Positions 20,462-27,714 of a stretch of DNA of 32,302 nt are shown here, piece after piece (the first letter of the stretch is position 1; each line of letters begins with the position of its first letter). The DNA is taken from positions 1 to 32,302 of IMG/VR virus record IMGVR_UViG_3300023174_002331; one strand, 5' to 3'. The translations under genes and the position numbers were made by a program. Source of the DNA: a virus. Under the pieces are notes generated by a model, which had not been told where the DNA came from, made no database searches, and saw only the letters and a list, made by a program, of their open reading frames with translations.

Positions 20462-20671
20462 TTAGCCCCTATATCTGTTTGGAATGTCCCATCCATTACG
20501 AGTGACTTTGTAAACTCTTTGCATGTACCAAAGGCCTTTTACTCTCACACCGTTAACGGCAGTACGTGCAGAATCAGATCTTTTTAAATCTACTACGTCC
20601 CATCCAACCCATGAAAGATTAGTATTAGCCTTTACAATCTTTTCCATCTTTTCTAAATTAGTTACAATCAT
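20462..20671 (-). CDS. conserved phage small protein (69 aa)
   Basis: SWVGWDVVDLKRSDSARTAV followed by KGLWYMQRVYKVTRNGWDIP. A W-G-W-D...K-x-L-W...NGWxIPN pattern, which I associate with phage hypothetical families of unknown function. It ends 2 nt before the whiB start, so both are on one message. Basic C-terminus suggests nucleic-acid contact. Confidence 0.65.
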   Translation of the reverse strand: MIVTNLEKMEKIVKANTNLSWVGWDVVDLKRSDSARTAVNGVRVKGLWYMQRVYKVTRNGWDIPNRYRG

Positions 20672-20679
20672 ACTTCCCC

Positions 20680-21030
20680 CTAGTATCTAAAAATTCCAAC
20701 TTCGACATTTTCCAGTTCAGCCTTAGCAACTAACTTAGATGCTGTTTGCTTTGGATTACAAAGATATGCAAAATAATTTATATGCATCATGTTTTCTTCA
20801 ACCCAATGGCTAGGAACTTTATAGTATTTAATTTTTCTTCCTCTTGCCTTCATACCACGCTCTGAAAGGTTTGAGAATTCTGAAACCATTGAGTTTATTT
20901 TTGTAGGACCAACTGAGTAAATACTAAACTCTTGATCCTCATCACTCATTCCAGATAGAGCAACACCCATTGCACGAATGAAGATGTTGTAATCATCAAA
21001 TTCATTTGTTCCCTGTACTACTACTATCAT
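20680..21030 (-). CDS. SLOG/DUF2493-like hypothetical protein (116 aa)
   Basis: MIVVVQGTNEFDDYNIFIRA looks like the first strand-loop of a Rossmann-like nucleotide-binding domain of the DUF2493/YAcAr type. FSIYSVGPTKINSMVSEFSN and ARGRKIKYYKVPSHWVEENM would follow as beta-alpha units. The glycine-rich loop is only weakly preserved (GTNEF instead of GSR). Tentative family assignment. Confidence 0.55.
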   Translation of the reverse strand: MIVVVQGTNEFDDYNIFIRAMGVALSGMSDEDQEFSIYSVGPTKINSMVSEFSNLSERGMKARGRKIKYYKVPSHWVEENMMHINYFAYLCNPKQTASKLVAKAELENVEVGIFRY

Positions 21031-21421
21031 CTTTTTTTCCTTTTCGTAAATTATCTAATATAAAAAGCATTTTATCCATGTCTTGTTTAGACATAGTAGA
21101 TATATCTACTGGCTTTGCAGTAACATCAACAATGTCACCATTGGACGTATCAGCAAAATAAAAGATATTATCTTTAACCCAGTATGCCTTGTTTTCTATA
21201 ACAATAATCTTTATCATTGTACTAGCAGCATGTTTTGCTGACTGAGATTCAATTTGCATCTTATTGTTTGTTTTTTTAGGAACAATGTCTAAAATTCTTT
21301 GATGTATATCGCTTTGACTATAGCGAACATTATTCAAAGTCTTTAATACTTTGTACCTGTTTAATTCAATTATAGACCAAGACATAGCCAATGTCAAGCC
21401 AATGGCTAGAATATACTCCAT
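21002..21421 (-). CDS. membrane-anchored hypothetical protein (139 aa)
   Basis: MEYILAIGLTLAMSWSIIEL is an N-terminal membrane helix. The rest is soluble, with two beta stretches (MIKIIVIENKAYWVKDNIFY) and a basic-acidic tail (RKGKKDDSSSTGNK). The 29-nt overlap with the next gene is larger than usual, yet both have credible starts. No family recognised. Confidence 0.6.
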   Translation of the reverse strand: MEYILAIGLTLAMSWSIIELNRYKVLKTLNNVRYSQSDIHQRILDIVPKKTNNKMQIESQSAKHAASTMIKIIVIENKAYWVKDNIFYFADTSNGDIVDVTAKPVDISTMSKQDMDKMLFILDNLRKGKKDDSSSTGNK

Positions 21422-21429
21422 GCTATCTC

Positions 21430-21591
21430 TTATTCAGATTTTGTTTTTGTGATTTTTGTAGCAGGAACTGGTTCAGCCTGAGTCATCATAAGTTTATTTA
21501 ACTTAATTTGTGACTGCAACAACTGCAACTCTAAGTCTGCTGCCTTTTGTCTATAGAAATTAACCAACTGGTTAAGGTCTTCAATTTGCAT
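21430..21591 (-). CDS. small coiled-coil protein (53 aa)
   Basis: MQIEDLNQLVNFYRQKAADL then ELQLLQSQIKLNKLMM: heptad-like Leu/Ile spacing predicts one coiled-coil helix, then PVPATKITKTKSE. GGAGG sits 3 nt before the ATG. Fills a 180-bp gap otherwise unexplained. Likely a structural or chaperone peptide; unknown. Confidence 0.65.
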   Translation of the reverse strand: MQIEDLNQLVNFYRQKAADLELQLLQSQIKLNKLMMTQAEPVPATKITKTKSE

Positions 21592-21604
21592 ATCCTCCAC
21601 CGCA

Positions 21605-21970
21605 TTACCCCTTTCTGAAACTAAATGGGCTACCCACCCATGCCTTGTTTGCTTTTTCTCTTTCTACAATTGCACGACTCCATGAGAATCCTGCATCTCC
21701 ACCCCAAGCATCCCACATAATTCTTCCATTAGATGGGAATTCTGGGCCATCGTAAAAACCTTTTCCTTTTTTATCTACTTCATGACGAGAAAAGAATGAA
21801 TACATTCTCTTAACAGTATCAAGAGACATAACAGATCCATTTACAATATCTGTTGCTCTACCCCAGCCTACAGGAGTACCTGCACCAGTTGCCTTGCCAT
21901 CTTCTTTCCACTTCAAAGCACGACGTGCAGCAGCCTTCATACCAGCATTAGGTGAGTATGTATCTGCCAT
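21605..21970 (-). CDS. conserved phage protein, RH-type (121 aa)
   Basis: GTPVGWGRATDIVNGSVMSL, TVKRMYSFFSRHEVDKKGKG and NGRIMWDAWGGDAGFSWSRA form a well-preserved pattern seen in phage proteins near capsid-maturation genes (GxGR.IxNG...TVKRM.SFF.RHEVDK..PS.GRI.W..WGGD). Function not established; DNA- or capsid-associated role possible. It pairs with the next genes, which have the same phage-structural texture. Confidence 0.75.
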   Translation of the reverse strand: MADTYSPNAGMKAAARRALKWKEDGKATGAGTPVGWGRATDIVNGSVMSLDTVKRMYSFFSRHEVDKKGKGFYDGPEFPSNGRIMWDAWGGDAGFSWSRAIVEREKANKAWVGSPFSFRKG

Positions 21971-22104
21971 TACTTATCCTTCTTTGGATGTTTTACTTCA
22001 TATGGACCAAGAACGGATTTAACTGTACCGTTTTTATTCATACGAACAATCATTCCATTTTTGATTTGTGTTGCATTAAAAGATTTTGCTTTTTTCTTCG
22101 GCAT
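21970..22104 (-). CDS. small basic protein (44 aa)
   Basis: MPKKKAKSFNATQIKNGMIV followed by RMNKNGTVKSVLGPYEVKHP and ending KKDK. Strongly basic, with a short beta core; it may bind nucleic acid or pack into the virion. Its stop overlaps the start of the RH-type gene (TAATG). Confidence 0.62.
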   Translation of the reverse strand: MPKKKAKSFNATQIKNGMIVRMNKNGTVKSVLGPYEVKHPKKDK

Positions 22105-23264
22105 TATTTTACAAATGGATTAAGATCAAAGATTGATCCACTCCAGTTGCCCATACCTTTCGTTGCATTGTTGCGCCAATCTTGTGGAAGCATTTCCATC
22201 ATACCTAGTGCTCTTGCACGACGGATGATGTGTTCTTTTGCTGCTGCATAATTTGATGCACGTCCAACAGACTGAATTGCATTTTGTAAATCTGCACCAT
22301 TTGCAATTGGGAATGATCCATCTGGCATTGCCATGCCTGACTCAGCCATTGTACGACGTGCATCCATTGAATAGTCTCTTTTATCCATGTCTTCTCCCTT
22401 ATAGGTACCACCACGACGCTTATACTCTTGAACTACCCATCCATTTGCAACTGCAGAAGGGTAAACATCAAACTTATCTTTTGCTTCTCTAACAACTGCT
22501 TCATAAAGTCTTGGGTTAGAAGGAGTTGATCCACCTCGTCTTGGCTGAATCATATCTTCATAGTTTGGCTTCTTTGCCTTATTCATGTCTACTTGGCATA
22601 CTGGACAATTAGGACAGTCAACATTTAATTCTTTACATGTTGGACATCCACATCCTTGATACTCTTTATCCATTTCTTCTGCATCTTCATATGGAGCATT
22701 AGCCATTTGTGACTTACCCATCTGTGCATCATACATAGCCATCTGAACTTCCTCAGTTGGCTCTGGAATTCCAGAACCATTTGATCCCATTTCAACTACA
22801 AGATCTACTGATACTGGTAGTGATTCAATCTTAACAACTTCAGACATTCTGTGGTAGCAAACATATTCTTCTTCTTCCCACACGCCATCTTCTTGTTCAT
22901 ACTTACGAACAATAACTGGCTTATCATCTTCCATATACTCAAGAGCATACTCTGATCCTGGAAGTCCAAGAAGTCCTGGGTTTGTCATAACATATTCAAT
23001 ACGACCAACCATAATTTCATCATCTTCACCCATGTACATAACAAAGTCGCCCTCTTTTACCATTGACTTTTCTACTGAAGAGATAGACTTACGTGCTGTG
23101 CTTGCCCAAATTGCACGAGCCTGTGCTTGTGCTCTAGCCTTAGTTGGATGACATCCATGTACTGTTCCATCTGCACTTACTGTTGGGAATCCAGCGCATC
23201 CGTATGAACCTTTTTTGCCTGCACGATACCCACCTGCTGGCTTTCCGCCTCCGCCTACTGGCAT
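22104..23264 (-). CDS. DUF6582-like phage protein with zinc knuckles (386 aa)
   Basis: Gly-rich start (MPVGGGGKPAGGYRAGKKGS) then GCHPTKARAQAQARAIWAS. A beta domain around 70-140 (VKEGDFVMYMGEDDEIMVGR) resembles a DUF2945/SH3-like fold. CGCPTC and CPNCPVC near 205-225 form a Cys cluster for zinc. The last 90 residues, ARRTMAESGMAMPDGSFPIA and SNYAAAKEHIIRRARALGMM, match DUF6582, a module often fused to phage head-maturation proteases. No protease site is seen here. Good GGAGG upstream. Likely virion-assembly accessory. Confidence 0.72.
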   Translation of the reverse strand: MPVGGGGKPAGGYRAGKKGSYGCAGFPTVSADGTVHGCHPTKARAQAQARAIWASTARKSISSVEKSMVKEGDFVMYMGEDDEIMVGRIEYVMTNPGLLGLPGSEYALEYMEDDKPVIVRKYEQEDGVWEEEEYVCYHRMSEVVKIESLPVSVDLVVEMGSNGSGIPEPTEEVQMAMYDAQMGKSQMANAPYEDAEEMDKEYQGCGCPTCKELNVDCPNCPVCQVDMNKAKKPNYEDMIQPRRGGSTPSNPRLYEAVVREAKDKFDVYPSAVANGWVVQEYKRRGGTYKGEDMDKRDYSMDARRTMAESGMAMPDGSFPIANGADLQNAIQSVGRASNYAAAKEHIIRRARALGMMEMLPQDWRNNATKGMGNWSGSIFDLNPFVK

Positions 23265-23298
23265 AATAAACCTCCTATTGGTCTTACCTTAGATTATA

Positions 23299-23646
23299 TC
23301 AGACTTCTCGTTTTTTAAGAAGGCGTTTTATTTCCTCCAAAGACCAAAGTTCTTGGCTATTTAATTTCTTTAATTCTTCATCTATAAAGGCTTTATCTGT
23401 AAGGGTTACTGATGGATCTTCTGCAAGAAAATCGACATTTAAATATCCCTTTTCCCAAAGCAACATTATCTCAGAATTAACAAAATTAAGATGATCCTCA
23501 TATAAATCTGGCATAACTTCTTTTATTTTTGGGGTAAAAGCATACAAAAATTCACCATTTGTTTTATCAATTCCAACTACCTCTAGGGCATTCTCTAGTA
23601 ATAGTTGTTCAATAATCTCTTCTTCTTCAGAATTAAAACTACTCAT
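23299..23646 (-). CDS. acidic hypothetical protein (115 aa)
   Basis: MSSFNSEEEEIIEQLLLENA begins a very acidic helical protein with VGIDKTNGEFLYAFTPKIKE in the middle and KRLLKKREV at the end. It overlaps the thioredoxin gene by 8 nt, so the two are co-expressed. Winged-helix-like texture (FIDEELKKLNSQELWSLEEI) is possible but not proven. Confidence 0.6.
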   Translation of the reverse strand: MSSFNSEEEEIIEQLLLENALEVVGIDKTNGEFLYAFTPKIKEVMPDLYEDHLNFVNSEIMLLWEKGYLNVDFLAEDPSVTLTDKAFIDEELKKLNSQELWSLEEIKRLLKKREV

Positions 23647-23911
23647 TGGTATACTCTAACTCTGTGCCAATAAAATCTAATAATGTTTCTTTTGTTTGTG
23701 CCCCTGAAATTCTATTGATGACATTTCCTTCTTCAATAAGAATAAAGGTTGGGACTGACTGAATATTAAAAGACTTGGCCAAATTTATTTCGTAATCAAC
23801 ATCAACTATTTTAAACTTAATAATACTATCCTGATTGATTTCTTCTACAATTGGTTTTACTTTTTTACAAGGATTGCACCAGTCTGCTGTAAAATATAAT
23901 ACATGCTTCAT
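23639..23911 (-). CDS. thioredoxin-like protein
   Basis: 90 aa, a single thioredoxin fold. Active site WCNPC at 11-15 in FTADWCNPCKKVKPIVEEIN, DVDYEINLAKSFNIQSVPTF with the cis-Pro (SVPT), then GAQTKETLLDFIG. Small phage thioredoxins supply reducing power to ribonucleotide reductase or keep phage proteins reduced. The site CNPC replaces CGPC, which will alter its redox potential. ATGA overlap with SNase. Confidence 0.9.
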   Translation of the reverse strand: MKHVLYFTADWCNPCKKVKPIVEEINQDSIIKFKIVDVDYEINLAKSFNIQSVPTFILIEEGNVINRISGAQTKETLLDFIGTELEYTNE

Positions 23912-24315
23912 TTCCCTGAAGCCTTTCTTGCTTTAGCAAGTGCCTGAAAGTCTTTAACTTTGGTATCGCCCATATATCCCCAAGCATATCCATCATTAAT
24001 CATCTTATCATTAAGTGATTCTGTGTCACCATTAATATATACCCAGCCTAAAATACGACCATACTTTTCAGATGAATCCATTTTTTCTGTTTTGATTACA
24101 ACAGACTTTGCATCCTTTAGATGCTTCTTTAGATATTCCTTAGACTCAAGACCAAGAGCCTTCTCAGCAAGATCTTTTGTGCGAGACTCAGGGGTATCAA
24201 TACCAGCCAATCTTACACGGGACTGAAATAAAATATCAAACCCTAGATCAATAAGAACATCAATGGTATCCCCATCTACTACATTCTCTACTTTTCTTAC
24301 ATAATATTCATACAT
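23908..24315 (-). CDS. thermonuclease (SNase) family nuclease
   Basis: 135 aa, SNase fold: VENVVDGDTIDVLIDLGFDI, then RVRLAGIDTPESR (the catalytic Arg/Asp/Glu loop), and YGRILGWVYINGD, LNDKMINDGYAWGY. Calcium-dependent nucleases of this kind degrade DNA or RNA. With no signal peptide it would act inside the host, perhaps on host DNA. Start overlaps the DUF7455-like gene. Confidence 0.9.
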   Translation of the reverse strand: MYEYYVRKVENVVDGDTIDVLIDLGFDILFQSRVRLAGIDTPESRTKDLAEKALGLESKEYLKKHLKDAKSVVIKTEKMDSSEKYGRILGWVYINGDTESLNDKMINDGYAWGYMGDTKVKDFQALAKARKASGK

Positions 24316-24316
24316 T

Positions 24317-24547
24317 TTATACCGCTAACTTTTCTCGTTCATCAACAATAGTTATTGCAAAAGACATCATCTTTTCGTATCCTTTAGGATTATCCATAAT
24401 TTTATTATAATGATGTCCACAAAACATTAAGTCTCCAGATAAGCCTGTTACTTTTACCAATGCTTCTGCTGCACATGAATCACATCGATCTGTTGCTTTT
24501 AAAATCCAGTCTTTTGCTACAATCTCTTCTGTAATCATTGTCTTCAT
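24317..24547 (-). CDS. DUF7455-like zinc protein (76 aa)
   Basis: DRCDSCAAEALVKVTGLSGD then LMFCGHHYNKIM. The CxxC plus CGHHY pattern is the DUF7455 signature, common in actinobacteria and their phages, with probable zinc binding. Host homologues are often adjacent to sigma-factor genes, so a transcription-linked role is plausible; not proven. Confidence 0.8.
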   Translation of the reverse strand: MKTMITEEIVAKDWILKATDRCDSCAAEALVKVTGLSGDLMFCGHHYNKIMDNPKGYEKMMSFAITIVDEREKLAV

Positions 24548-24558
24548 AGTATATACCC

Positions 24559-24735
24559 TTACTTTTTGTTGTCTGTTGAATAGAAGCCTGAACCATTAAA
24601 AATTACACCTACAGATCCTGTCCACTGCCTTTGCATTATTTCGTTACAGCACGATGGCTCTCTGTCTTCACCAAATCCTCTTTCAAATTCAATAGACATT
24701 GAGCACACCGTGCATTTGTAATCATATTTTGGCAT
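24559..24735 (-). CDS. FmdB-like zinc-ribbon protein (58 aa)
   Basis: MPKYDYKCTVCSMSIEFERG has the FmdB/zinc-ribbon-8 start (YxYxCxxC). The second Cys pair, PSCCNE, is CC rather than CxxC, so metal ligands may be rearranged. WTGSVGVIFNGSGFYSTD is the typical FmdB C-terminus (GSGFYxTD). Overlaps the endolysin stop by one base. Role unknown. Confidence 0.75.
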   Translation of the reverse strand: MPKYDYKCTVCSMSIEFERGFGEDREPSCCNEIMQRQWTGSVGVIFNGSGFYSTDNKK

Positions 24736-25391
24736 TATTTAATTGCAGATCCTTTTGAGCCACCAGAAGTCTTTTTAATATTTTGTGTTTTACTTACAGA
24801 CTTCTTTGCAGCATCAGGAGATGTTGCCTTTACTGGAGTTGCTGGCTTGTCTGCTAACTTATTTAGCAATGGAGCATTTTCTTCTCCAGCATAAACTGGT
24901 CGACCCCAACCAACTACAGCATTAAGCAACTTCTTCTTATTGTTCTTTACATATGCACGAGTCTTTTCTACGCACATTCCGCCATTTCTTTGGTCTCCCT
25001 TTGCAGTTCCTGAAGTGTTTCCTTCAATAACTTGGATTGTTCCATCTCCATTGTTTTTAATGCAAAGACCAACGTGTGAAATACGATTTACACCATCATC
25101 TGGGAAATCAAAATAAATCCAGTCTCCTGGCATTGGATCATCGTTACGTGCATCTGACCAACGACCTTCTTTCTTAAACTGATCTGAGGCTGCTACTGTT
25201 GAAGCAGACTTTGGAAACTTGCTTACTCCTGCAGTCATAGCACACCACGAAACGAAAGACTGGCACCATGGTTGGAAGTTCACCTTAATCCATGCACCGT
25301 ACTTTGTTTCATTATCTTTTGGACCTTCAATAGTCCCTACTTCTGCCTTTGCAACTTCAATAATTGCTTCTAGGCTACCTTTTGCTGCCAT
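24735..25391 (-). CDS. CHAP-domain endolysin
   Basis: 218 aa. PWCQSFVSWCAMTAG holds the catalytic Cys (C43), RISHVGLC the His (H106), VIEGNTSG the Glu/Asn (E123, N125): a complete CHAP amidase/endopeptidase triad. The C-terminal 50 residues (PATPVKATSPDAAKKSVSKT) are Lys/Ala/Pro-rich, a linker or charged wall-attachment tail instead of a recognisable binding domain. No signal peptide, so a holin is needed. Promoter at 25417-25446. Confidence 0.88.
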   Translation of the reverse strand: MAAKGSLEAIIEVAKAEVGTIEGPKDNETKYGAWIKVNFQPWCQSFVSWCAMTAGVSKFPKSASTVAASDQFKKEGRWSDARNDDPMPGDWIYFDFPDDGVNRISHVGLCIKNNGDGTIQVIEGNTSGTAKGDQRNGGMCVEKTRAYVKNNKKKLLNAVVGWGRPVYAGEENAPLLNKLADKPATPVKATSPDAAKKSVSKTQNIKKTSGGSKGSAIK

Positions 25392-25416
25392 TTCTATCCT
25401 CCTAAAGTATATCTAT

Positions 25417-25446
25417 AGTATATCATTATGCACTCTTTGATGTCAA
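25417..25446 (-). promoter_or_regulatory. promoter for the endolysin gene
   Basis: On the - strand TTGACA (25446-25441), 18-bp spacer, TATACT (25422-25417), then a second TATACT at 25411-25406 and TTAGGAGGATAG before ATG 25391. The -35 lies inside the end of the HNH gene. Confidence 0.8.
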
Positions 25447-25701
25447 GCGGGCATATGTTCTAATTCTATGACAGTTTGCACATACCACTTCACACTTTGC
25501 AATCTCTTTTTTTATGGCTGCCCAAGAAAATCCATCATGGATCATTCTTGATACATTATATTTTTTATCTTTAAGATGATCAAAATCTAAAACTATTGGA
25601 TTTTTAACTCCGCAGTCTTTGCAACCAGATGTTTCTTTGATCTCTGACAGTCTTTTTTTAAACTGCTGCTTATTATAATGTACCAACTCTTTGTCAGTCA
25701 T
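25426..25701 (-). CDS. HNH endonuclease
   Basis: 91 aa. SGCKDCGVKNPIVLDFDHLK gives the first Cys pair (27, 30) and the catalytic DH (41-42). EIAKCEVVCANCHRIRTYAR gives the second Cys pair (74, 77) and H78. A full HNH/zinc-knuckle fold at the minimal size, as in free-standing homing or nicking nucleases. The 26-bp neighbourhood upstream holds a strong -10, then an 82-nt inverted-repeat element, so it may form one mobile unit with it. Basic N-terminus binds DNA. Confidence 0.85.
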   Translation of the reverse strand: MTDKELVHYNKQQFKKRLSEIKETSGCKDCGVKNPIVLDFDHLKDKKYNVSRMIHDGFSWAAIKKEIAKCEVVCANCHRIRTYARLTSKSA

Positions 25702-25710
25702 AACATCTTT

Positions 25711-25716
25711 ATTATA
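25711..25716 (-). promoter_or_regulatory. -10 box for the HNH gene
   Basis: TATAAT on the - strand in the string TTGATATAATAAAGAT, then 9 nt to ATG 25701, leaving a leader of about 3 nt. The same string occurs before the gene at 28223-30346. No clear -35. Confidence 0.5.
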
Positions 25717-25731
25717 TCAATAAATATTAAG

Positions 25732-25813
25732 CCCCACACAGGCAATTCACCTGACTTGCGCCACGGTCTCTATCCAATGGGTAACTAATCCATCACTAAG
25801 GTCCTGTGTGGGG
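25732..25813 (-). other. 82-nt element with perfect 11-bp terminal inverted repeats (structured RNA candidate)
   Basis: CCCCACACAGG (25732-25742) and CCTGTGTGGGG (25803-25813) pair perfectly. The 60-nt interior can form ATGG/CCAT and short GC-rich inner pairings, giving a branched fold on the - strand. No T-run follows, so it is not a normal terminator, and no T-loop or D-loop signature is present, so it is not a tRNA. It lies between hsp20 and the HNH gene. Possible regulatory RNA, processing element or small mobile repeat. Confidence 0.5.
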
Positions 25814-25827
25814 ACATTGATATTGTA

Positions 25828-26247
25828 CTACTTGATTTTGATTACTTTAGGCTTCTTGTCTTCAGGAACAAGACGGTTAATGTCAATGTTTAACATACCG
25901 TCTTTTAGTTCTGCACCAGTGATTTCCATGTATTCTCCAAGTGCAAATGTTCTAGTAAACTTACGACCAGCAATTCCCTTATGAAGAATTTCTGCATCAT
26001 AAACTTCTGCAATCTCTCCAGTGATCACAAGTGTTTGATTATCAACTGAAACATTGATATCATCATTTGAAAATCCTGCAACAGCCAAAGATAACTTATA
26101 TGTATCTTCATCCAACTTAAGCAAATCATAAGGTGGATAGGATGTTTGTCTTGATGCTAACTGAACATTACTTAGACGCTCCAATTCACGATTGAAGCCA
26201 ATAAAAAAGGGATCCTTGAAAAGGTCCCATGCAAACGAACTTACCAT
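25828..26247 (-). CDS. Hsp20/alpha-crystallin small heat-shock protein
   Basis: 139 aa. N-terminal MVSSFAWDLFKDPFFIGFNR precedes the alpha-crystallin domain: YKLSLAVAGFSNDDINVSVD, TLVITGEIAEVYDAEILHKG, FTRTFALGEYMEITGAELKD and GMLNIDINRLVPE. C-terminal KVIKIK carries the IxI-like oligomer anchor. Holds unfolding proteins, here perhaps virion proteins or host enzymes. Its leader has TGTACC/GGTACA inverted repeats (26277-26299), but no ribosome-site pairing that would make a clear RNA thermometer. Confidence 0.92.
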   Translation of the reverse strand: MVSSFAWDLFKDPFFIGFNRELERLSNVQLASRQTSYPPYDLLKLDEDTYKLSLAVAGFSNDDINVSVDNQTLVITGEIAEVYDAEILHKGIAGRKFTRTFALGEYMEITGAELKDGMLNIDINRLVPEDKKPKVIKIK

Positions 26248-26317
26248 TTTATTCTCCTTTTCAGCGAGTTGTTTGGTGTACCCCCTTTTGGCAGGTACAT
26301 ATCTATTATATCAGGTT

Positions 26318-26926
26318 TTAAAGAAACCATCCCCATGAAGATAGAATCATATCAAAAAAGTTAATATTAAGGAACAAGAATTCAAATTCACTAAGCCATA
26401 CGTACCAGTCAAACTCTTCAACAGTTATTCTTTTATCAAATTCTAAAGTTTCAGAATTAATTTCAGAATTAGCAGAAATTGTTACCTTTGTATCAACTGG
26501 AAGTGGAACAGGAGTTAGCCATTCATTAGATGGCTTAGTCACTGTATCTTCAAATGTCATAGTGCTTTTTAATTCACCTTGCATTGTTACTGATATTTTT
26601 ATTTTATCAATAACTTCTTCTGCTGTATTTATTGGTCCACTTTGTGAAATAGTAAAAATACCATTTAATTCGGTACCACGATAGCCACCACGATTTTGTC
26701 CGCTTGAGTCTGCTGCTACTTGTGGAACAACTCTTTGTCCACCAAGAAATCCAGATCCACAAACAGATGGCTGGCAAACTATAATATTAGCAACTTTATT
26801 GCCATCCATAACTGCGTAGGTCTGGCAAGGATCTTCTACTGAACACTCACCAGCATTTGCATTTGAAATAAAAAATGTAGAAAATAGTACTAATAAAACT
26901 CCACCTAAAACTGCTTTAATTTTCAT
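26318..26926 (-). CDS. secreted hypothetical protein (202 aa)
   Basis: Signal peptide MKIKAVLGGVLLVLFSTFFI, cut near SNANAG. The mature part starts ECSVEDPCQTYAVMDGNKVA, with four Cys (24-60) that probably form disulfides outside the cell. VTMQGELKSTMTFEDTVTKP and VDTKVTISANSEIN suggest a beta sandwich. The C-terminal FLFLNINFFDMILSSWGWFL is hydrophobic and may anchor it. AAGGAGC before the start. Exported, perhaps a receptor-blocking or envelope protein; not known. Confidence 0.72.
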   Translation of the reverse strand: MKIKAVLGGVLLVLFSTFFISNANAGECSVEDPCQTYAVMDGNKVANIIVCQPSVCGSGFLGGQRVVPQVAADSSGQNRGGYRGTELNGIFTISQSGPINTAEEVIDKIKISVTMQGELKSTMTFEDTVTKPSNEWLTPVPLPVDTKVTISANSEINSETLEFDKRITVEEFDWYVWLSEFEFLFLNINFFDMILSSWGWFL

Positions 26927-27108
26927 TATTGCTCCTTTATCTTAAATACTACTTGACATGGGTCGCCCCCTGCTTCCCATTCTTCTTGCTCTTCTTCGCT
27001 CATATATGGATCTCCATCATGAGTGTTACAAAACGGTTCAGTAATCCATCCTCGTTCAATACCGTTGTTTAACCAGATATCAAACTCATCATAATCTTCT
27101 TCTAGCAT
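26926..27108 (-). CDS. conserved actinophage small acidic protein (60 aa)
   Basis: DIWLNNGIERGWITEPFCNT then MSEEEQEEWEAGGDPCQVVF. The pattern W-x-x-x-G-I-x-x-G-W...C-x-T-H-x-G...EEWEAGGDPC is a recurring actinophage family without known function. One-base overlap with the secreted protein gene. Confidence 0.72.
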   Translation of the reverse strand: MLEEDYDEFDIWLNNGIERGWITEPFCNTHDGDPYMSEEEQEEWEAGGDPCQVVFKIKEQ

Positions 27109-27123
27109 ATTAAAAGTATACCC

Positions 27124-27642
27124 CTAACCTTGAACAAAGTCAATTTGACCAATGCATGATGAACTAAATTCAATAGCACAACCTAGAGCAAGAGCAAGCC
27201 TACGCTTTGGATCTTTATGATTTTGGGTAGCATGAAGAGATCCAATAGCGTAGTCCGCCCCTGATCCTATGGCAACATAATCTCTGTCATAGGAAATCAT
27301 AGTAAACCCCTCTGCTTCATGCTCATAGAGTTTACCTTTTATGCCAATAAGAAGGGATATTTCACTTTCTTTACCACCAATATCCCATTCATTATAAAAT
27401 TCTTTTAGGGATTTTAAAAATTTTCCATGCATAAATTTATCTATGTTACCTTCTGGGGTTGGGGGTACAAAATTATATTGAATAATTTGTGCATCAAATG
27501 TACCAGCATATCCAAATACATATGCTCCAGATTTCCAGATTTTTGGTTTGTCAATAGAAACAATATAGTTACCTTCAGAGGCACCACGTTCACCAGCAAG
27601 GTGTACCTTGCCGTCCTTCATTATTCCTGCAATACAAGTCAT
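27124..27642 (-). CDS. proteasome beta/HslV-like Ntn hydrolase
   Basis: 172 aa. MTCIAGIMKDGKVHLAGERG aligns with HslV/proteasome-beta starts: Thr2 would be the N-terminal nucleophile after Met removal, E18 takes the Asp17 place, and DKPKIWKSG provides the Lys. FGYAGTFDAQ and VAIGSGADYAIGSLHA (G-S-G-x-x-A) are family landmarks. No ATPase partner lies nearby. It may cleave or process host or phage proteins, or be a self-assembled protease. Own strong promoter at 27670-27698. Confidence 0.8.
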   Translation of the reverse strand: MTCIAGIMKDGKVHLAGERGASEGNYIVSIDKPKIWKSGAYVFGYAGTFDAQIIQYNFVPPTPEGNIDKFMHGKFLKSLKEFYNEWDIGGKESEISLLIGIKGKLYEHEAEGFTMISYDRDYVAIGSGADYAIGSLHATQNHKDPKRRLALALGCAIEFSSSCIGQIDFVQG

Positions 27643-27669
27643 GCCTACCCCTAAGTTTACCGTATTACT

Positions 27670-27698
27670 AGTATATCAGAGGCAGGCATGGCTGTCAA
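27670..27698 (-). promoter_or_regulatory. consensus promoter for the Ntn-hydrolase gene
   Basis: On the - strand TTGACA (27698-27693), 17-bp spacer, TATACT (27675-27670). Then AGGGGTAGG and ATG 27642. Confidence 0.85.
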
Positions 27699-27714
27699 AC
27701 AAGTCTAGATATTA

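Noticed and set aside
26277-26299. RNA thermometer in the hsp20 leader
   Set aside because: The TGTACC/GGTACA hairpin does not pair with the AAGGAG ribosome site, so no temperature-sensitive block is evident.
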